A DNA stretch of 27,217 nucleotides from NCBI GenBank assembly GCA_016302165.1, contig JAEDOD010000015.1:1-27217 (forward strand), in the 5' to 3' direction. Positions 23,133 to 27,217 of the stretch are shown here, one piece after another. Numbering within the stretch: the stretch's first letter is position 1; every line of letters begins with the position of its first letter. The notes under the pieces were generated by a model, which saw nothing but the letters and a program-made list of their open reading frames with translations, had not been told where the DNA came from and ran no database searches. The stretch is from Sphaerochaetaceae bacterium. Its GTDB lineage: Bacteria > Spirochaetota > Spirochaetia > Sphaerochaetales > Sphaerochaetaceae. Position numbers and translations under genes: made by a program.

Positions 23133-24287
23133 ATGGATCTTCTATTTGATAAATATGCAGATGCCGTCATATATTCCGCCCTTGAAATCAGGGAGGGAGA
23201 TGTCTTGAGCATCAACACTGAGGAGGATGAGTCCACTCCCTTTGCAAAGCTTCTTGCAAAGAAGGCAAAGGAAATCACTGGTAATGGTTCCTACATCCAG
23301 CGTCTTGAAGACGGAAAGATTGTCGACAACTTCGATTATCTCTCCCCCTTCCCTCTCACTAAAAAGCCTACAGCCTTTGTATACATACCGCTATGGAAGG
23401 ATTATCCCATACTTAAGAGGGATGTGGAGTTTGACGCTCCCCTTCTCCAGGGCTTCAGGCTCCTTTCAGACCCATTGGGAAATGGAGAGCCTTCAGTTCC
23501 CTTTGTTTCCTGTCCACTTCCTGGTGAAGCTTGGGATAAAGCTCTAGAGGACTCAGCCATATCCTCTTCTTCACTTTTGTACTCAATTCTTGAGCTGGAT
23601 AATGAAGACTACATCAGAGAAATGGAAAGACGGAAAGAAAATATCCGCTACGAGGAGAAAAGGCTTAATGCCATGGAGCTTACAGAGTGCAGAATAGCCA
23701 ACGATGAAGGAACAGACCTCACATTCTCCTTCCTCAAAACCTCCCGCTTCCATTCCTCCTACAGTAAGACTACAGCTGGCAGATCCTTCGCCCCATCCAT
23801 TGTAACTGGTGATCTATTTCGGCTTATTGACCCCACCTCCCTAAATGGATGGCTTAATGTTTCGAGGCCCATAATTCTTTTTGGAGAAAGGATATCTTCT
23901 CTTTCTGTACATTTTCAGGGAGGAAAAATTGACGAGTATAGGGGCACCAGAAGAACAGAAGAGCTTATGGAGATATATCTATCCGAGGAGCCTACAGCAG
24001 GCAGGGGAAGCATGGTGACCATAAGTGAAGTCTCAAACCCCCTCTATTCTGAAGAGCTTACTCTCTACAGTGAGCTGGACAGGATGAGATGTGTCTCCAT
24101 TACAGTGGGAGGACCTAAGGGGGAAGCTGTGGAGGAAGAAGACATTTCACGCACTGTAGACTCCCTTATATCCCTTTCCCTTCCCCTGGGAACAAGGACA
24201 ACAGAGATTACGGCACTTAACGGTAAAGGCGAAGAAGTTACAATATTTTCTGATGGCTTCTTCTATGACGAAGAGGAGGAATATTAA
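23133..24287 (+). CDS. degenerate M29-family aminopeptidase-like protein
   Basis: The 384-aa product aligns along its C-terminal half with the intact M29 enzyme encoded next door: shared F-x-GGK, EELMEIYLS-like, and a terminal EITAL ... GEEV ... DG-F block that aligns without gaps. The metal-binding residues of the neighbour are replaced: Glu247 by Asp228, Glu313 by Ser293, His342 by Cys320, His371 by Ser347 and Asp373 by Ser349. It is therefore probably not a metallopeptidase. The frame is open and codon use is ordinary, so it is not a decaying pseudogene. GAGG lies five bases before the ATG. It may pair with the active paralogue as a regulatory or structural subunit; that is inference. Confidence 0.75.
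   Translation: MDLLFDKYADAVIYSALEIREGDVLSINTEEDESTPFAKLLAKKAKEITGNGSYIQRLEDGKIVDNFDYLSPFPLTKKPTAFVYIPLWKDYPILKRDVEFDAPLLQGFRLLSDPLGNGEPSVPFVSCPLPGEAWDKALEDSAISSSSLLYSILELDNEDYIREMERRKENIRYEEKRLNAMELTECRIANDEGTDLTFSFLKTSRFHSSYSKTTAGRSFAPSIVTGDLFRLIDPTSLNGWLNVSRPIILFGERISSLSVHFQGGKIDEYRGTRRTEELMEIYLSEEPTAGRGSMVTISEVSNPLYSEELTLYSELDRMRCVSITVGGPKGEAVEEEDISRTVDSLISLSLPLGTRTTEITALNGKGEEVTIFSDGFFYDEEEEY
24274..24279 (+). promoter_or_regulatory. ribosome-binding site deciding a TTG start
   Basis: AGGAGG lies eight bases before the TTG at 24288, which immediately follows the upstream TAA. It supports TTG as the true start of the M29 gene. Confidence 0.75.
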
Positions 24288-25499
24288 TTGGATAGAAAAG
24301 TATATGCAGAAAGGCTCTCTGAGCTGGTTCTCAATAAGGGAGTAGCCCTGGAAAAGGGAGATTATCTAAATATCGTAGTCTCACCAGACGCTTATTTCTA
24401 CGGCAGGGTCATGGCAGAGTATGCCTACAAAATGGGTGCAAAATATGTAAACATCAGGGTCAGCGACATGCGCCTTGATAAGGTGAGATCAAAACTCCAG
24501 AGTAGAGAAGATCTATCATATATCCCATCCTCCTTCACATCTTACGTTGAGGAAGGCCTTAAGACAGGAATCAAGAATGTACGGATAGACTGCGCTGACG
24601 AAAGACTTGAGGACATAGATTTTGACCAGGATAACTACCAGACACTGAACCAGGCTTTCAGAAAGGCCCAGAAGGAGCTCAGCGCAAAATACATGGGTAA
24701 TGAGATAAAGTGGTGTGTGGCTGTGGCTCCAGGCCCTGTATGGGCAGAGAAGGTCCTTGGAAAGGGAAAGAAGGAAGAGGATCTGGCTGATGTGCTGGCA
24801 TCTATATTGCATATCGATACTCCTGATTTCCTCTCTCTCTGGGATGAAGAGGATAGAGTCTCAAAAAAGAGAGTCGATTATCTTAACTCCCTGAGAATAA
24901 GAAAGCTTCACTTCAAGAGTCCTGTTACAGACTTTACAGTAGGCTTCAGAAAGGAAGCCTTCTATGAAGGTGGTTCCTCAGAAACGGTAAAGGGTTCTGT
25001 CTTCTGGCCTAACCTTCCGACAGCAGAAATCTTCTGTACTCCAGACAATAGTGAAGCTGAGGGTTATATCACTACCACCAAGACAGTCAACGTTCTTGGA
25101 ACAGACACTGAAAAGGTAACGCTCACCTTCAAGGGAGGAAAGTGCATAAGCGTAAAGGCAGAGAAAGGACAGGAAGTGATGGAGAAGTATCTATCAATCG
25201 ACGAAGGATCCTCCAGGCTTGGAGAAGTGGCCCTTGTGGATATTGACTCCCCTATCTCAAAGACAGGCCTTACCTTTGGCTCCATCCTCATTGACGAAAA
25301 TGCTTCATGCCACATTGCACTAGGCCAGGGATACTCCTCCAATCTCCACATTGGAGACAAGGATCCAAAGGATTATGGATGCAATGAAAGCCTGGTACAT
25401 ACAGACTTCATGGTGGGCAGCCCTGATATGTCTATAACAGCACTCACCTATGATGGAGAAGAAGTGAAGATCATGGAGGATGGCCACTTTCTGTTCTGA
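24288..25499 (+). CDS. M29-family metallo-aminopeptidase
   Basis: M29 enzymes (AmpS/PepS/AmpT type) remove N-terminal residues from peptides using two metal ions, in the cytoplasm. The 403-aa product carries the full ligand set: Glu247 (NLPTAEIF), Glu313 (RLGEVALVD), His342 (DENASCHIALGQGY, with Tyr349), His371 and Asp373 (LVHTDFMVG). Length and spacing match the family. Translation starts at TTG, directly after the TAA of the degenerate paralogue, with AGGAGG eight bases upstream. Coupled translation would make both proteins together. A bidirectional terminator follows. Confidence 0.93.
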   Translation: MDRKVYAERLSELVLNKGVALEKGDYLNIVVSPDAYFYGRVMAEYAYKMGAKYVNIRVSDMRLDKVRSKLQSREDLSYIPSSFTSYVEEGLKTGIKNVRIDCADERLEDIDFDQDNYQTLNQAFRKAQKELSAKYMGNEIKWCVAVAPGPVWAEKVLGKGKKEEDLADVLASILHIDTPDFLSLWDEEDRVSKKRVDYLNSLRIRKLHFKSPVTDFTVGFRKEAFYEGGSSETVKGSVFWPNLPTAEIFCTPDNSEAEGYITTTKTVNVLGTDTEKVTLTFKGGKCISVKAEKGQEVMEKYLSIDEGSSRLGEVALVDIDSPISKTGLTFGSILIDENASCHIALGQGYSSNLHIGDKDPKDYGCNESLVHTDFMVGSPDMSITALTYDGEEVKIMEDGHFLF

Positions 25500-25527
25500 T
25501 CTATAAATTGTTATATGACAACTAATT

Positions 25528-25552
25528 AAAAGAGGGCTCAAAGCCCTCTTTT
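25528..25552. terminator. bidirectional terminator between the M29 gene and coaX
   Basis: AAAAGAGGGC, a 5-base loop and GCCCTCTTTT form a perfect 10-bp stem with A-tract and T-tract ends, able to terminate both convergent transcripts. Its last base is the last base of the coaX stop codon. Confidence 0.9.
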
Positions 25553-26313
25553 CAGTTAAGTGATGCAATTAGTGAAAGACCACGAAGAGTCAGGATCGGA
25601 TCCAGCTCATCCAGTCTGTCGATAAGAGTGGATATGGTGGTGCTGAGACCTCCGGTAGCCATTACGTAGACTCTTTCACCCAGCTCTTCCTCTGTCTTTC
25701 TGATAATCCGCTCCACAAGGCCAGCATAACCTTCCATAATACCAGCTCTGATGGAACCCATGCTGTCTCGTCCAAGAACAGTATCAGGAACCTTAAGCTC
25801 AACCTGAGGTAGCTGTGCTGTTGCTCCGAAAAGAGCATTTACAGCTGTCACAAGACCAGGAGCAATGGCTACACCCAACACTTCCCCTTTCCTTGATACA
25901 GTACTGAAGGTAAGGGCTGTACCGAAGTCGATCACCATTACAGGACCGTCCTGATGATGGGTATGGGCATAGGCCATATTGCATAACAGGTCTGAACCCA
26001 GCTCCTGAGGAATGGTGGATTTCACCAGTCCTGATTCCACACTATGGGTGACCATTATGGGAGTAGTATCAAAGAGCCTGGTCATGATCTTCTCAATGCT
26101 TCTTGTAAGGAAAGGGACGACACTGGATATGATGACCTTATCTACCATATCCTTCTCCACTCCCCTTGAAGCAAAGAGTGAAGAGAAAATGACAGAATAT
26201 TCATCACCTGTCTTCTTGGTATCTGTAAAGACTCTGAAGGGCTTATTCCACTCTCCATCCTTCTCTACAGCCACTACAATGTTGGTATTTCCAATGTCAA
26301 CGACAACTGTCAT
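25552..26313 (-). CDS. coaX: type III pantothenate kinase CoaX
   Basis: CoaX phosphorylates pantothenate in the first step of CoA synthesis and needs a monovalent cation. The 253-aa product has the ASKHA-fold motifs: DIGNTNIV at residues 6-13 (phosphate 1), LGSDLLCNM (pantothenate site; the usual GADR reads GSDL here) and MVIDFGTALTFS (phosphate 2). GVAIAPGL and the adenosine segment ATGGL also fit. The ATG shares its A with the TGA of the upstream ABC-F gene (TGATG), so translation is coupled. Missing Arg after the Asp is a deviation worth noting but the rest is intact. Confidence 0.94.
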   Translation of the reverse strand: MTVVVDIGNTNIVVAVEKDGEWNKPFRVFTDTKKTGDEYSVIFSSLFASRGVEKDMVDKVIISSVVPFLTRSIEKIMTRLFDTTPIMVTHSVESGLVKSTIPQELGSDLLCNMAYAHTHHQDGPVMVIDFGTALTFSTVSRKGEVLGVAIAPGLVTAVNALFGATAQLPQVELKVPDTVLGRDSMGSIRAGIMEGYAGLVERIIRKTEEELGERVYVMATGGLSTTISTLIDRLDELDPILTLRGLSLIASLN

Positions 26314-27217
26314 CAGATTACAACTGCTCCCTTATGACCTTCGTAAGCCTTGTCTCTCTTGGCCTTTACGTCTTCATCCACAAGATAGTCGTCAAATCTC
26401 TCCATCTTGTCGATGATTCCCTTTGGAGTGAACTCGATGATTCTGTTTGCCAGTGAGTCTACGAACTGATGGTCGTGGGAGTTGAAGAGAAGTACGCCCT
26501 TGAAATCAATGAGACCATTGTTAAGAGCCTGTATGGACTCCAGGTCCAGATGGCTGGTTGGTTCATCGAAGATAAGGCAGTTGTTGCCTTCAAGCATCAT
26601 CTTTGCCAAGACAACCCTGACCCTTTCTCCTCCGCTAAGGACGCCGCAATCCTTCAAAGCTTCATCTCCACTGAAAAGCATTCTTCCAAGGAAGGATCTG
26701 ACATAGTTATCATCATCCTCCTTACTGAACTGCTGGAGATACTCTGTCATGTTGATACCTGCACCGAACATCTTGGAGTTATCTTTAGGGAAGTAGCTGA
26801 GAGATGTGGTGACACCCCAAGTGTAGGATCCTTCATCCGGCTCCATCTCGCCACTGATGATCTGGAAGAGCACAGTCTTAGCGTAGTGGTTAGGTCCCAC
26901 GAAGGCCACCTTCTCTCCAGGATTGATTGTAAGGGAAAGATTATCAAGAACCTTCTCTCCATCAATTGTCTTGGAAAGATTCTTGATCTCAAGCACGTTC
27001 TTTCCAATTTCCCTGTTAGGCTTAAAGGCCACATAGGGGAAACGGCGGGAAGATGGTTTGATATCATCGATGGTAAGCTTATCGATAAGCTTCTTTCTGC
27101 TGGTTGCCTGCTTTGCCTTGGCCACGTTGGAGCTGAAGCGCTGGATAAACTCCTTAAGTTCAGCAATCTTCTCTTCCCTTCTCTTCTTCTCATCCTTCAT
27201 CTGCTTTGCAGCAAGCT
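26313..27217 (-). CDS. ABC-F family ATPase, C-terminal part (cut by window edge)
   Basis: The reading frame stays open to the window edge, so the N-terminal nucleotide-binding domain is missing. Visible are the basic, charged inter-domain linker (EKKRREEKIAELKEFIQRF, then KAKQATSRKKL) typical of ABC-F factors, and the second ATPase domain: LSGGERVRVVLAK, Walker B CLIFDEPTSHLDLES and an H-loop SHDHQF. The P-loop is altered (GPNHYAKT in place of GPNGxGKS/T). SYFPKDNS after WGVTTS is typical of the YkpA/YbiT-like subgroup. ABC-F proteins act on the ribosome and are not transporters. The gene overlaps coaX by one base. Confidence 0.9.
   Translation of the reverse strand, partial: LAAKQMKDEKKRREEKIAELKEFIQRFSSNVAKAKQATSRKKLIDKLTIDDIKPSSRRFPYVAFKPNREIGKNVLEIKNLSKTIDGEKVLDNLSLTINPGEKVAFVGPNHYAKTVLFQIISGEMEPDEGSYTWGVTTSLSYFPKDNSKMFGAGINMTEYLQQFSKEDDDNYVRSFLGRMLFSGDEALKDCGVLSGGERVRVVLAKMMLEGNNCLIFDEPTSHLDLESIQALNNGLIDFKGVLLFNSHDHQFVDSLANRIIEFTPKGIIDKMERFDDYLVDEDVKAKRDKAYEGHKGAVVI

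Noticed and set aside
23133..24287. Degenerate M29 gene as a pseudogene
   Set aside because: The frame is fully open over 384 codons with good ribosome site and ordinary codon use, so an expressed protein with changed function is more likely.

Overview
The window looks like a core-genome segment of a spirochaete. The inference rests on gene content: an Smc with short arms, a divergent rnhB and a nearby PUR-domain protein of the Borrelia BpuR type, a dnaG-rpoD cluster, type III pantothenate kinase, and abundant lipoproteins with relaxed lipoboxes. Base composition is moderately AT-rich. A genus cannot be named from sequence reading alone; a free-living or gut Spirochaetales/Sphaerochaetaceae-like organism is plausible. 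No prophage, insertion sequence, CRISPR array or defence island was seen.

Layout. (1) 39-1683, plus strand: mazG and an unrecognised 276-aa gene. They meet the minus-strand cluster at a shared CTAG double stop. (2) 1680-8006, minus strand, in transcription order dnaG, rpoD, coiled-coil zinc-ribbon protein, RNase P RNA (rnpB), TPR lipoprotein. This is a tightly packed macromolecular-synthesis cluster. (3) 8061-8633, minus: tRNA-Tyr, its terminator, and a YkgJ-type cysteine-cluster gene. (4) 8741-11384, minus: a lipoprotein with a beta-barrel-like C-terminus, a basic zinc-binding protein and coaD, very tightly spaced. (5) 11536-13758, minus: a paralogous 740-aa repeat lipoprotein with its own terminator and a structured leader. 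(6) 14163-17649, minus: ffh-rpsP-khpA-rimM-trmD-rplS, a compact translation/secretion operon with a good promoter and a terminator. (7) smc (minus) diverging from rnhB (plus) at about 20.6 kb. (8) tRNA-Gly (plus), serC (minus), then bpuR-like and two M29-family genes (plus). (9) coaX and the C-terminal part of an ABC-F ATPase (minus) up to the window edge.

How the genes work together. Most of the segment is information processing: replication priming, transcription initiation, tRNA 5' processing, ribosome assembly, SRP targeting, chromosome condensation and RNA-DNA hybrid removal. Two CoA-biosynthesis enzymes (CoaX, CoaD), serine biosynthesis (SerC), nucleotide-pool cleaning (MazG) and peptide turnover (M29) complete it. 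Both tRNA genes lack an encoded CCA.

Most worth following up: the two paralogous lipoproteins that combine an N-terminal lipid signal, a roughly 95-residue repeat domain and a C-terminal barrel-like domain, one of which carries a 299-bp exact in-frame duplication; an M29 pair in which one member has lost the metal ligands; an Smc without a recognisable canonical hinge; and rnpB wedged between two coding sequences of the dnaG-rpoD cluster. None is a proven new system; they are the least ordinary parts of an otherwise housekeeping region.
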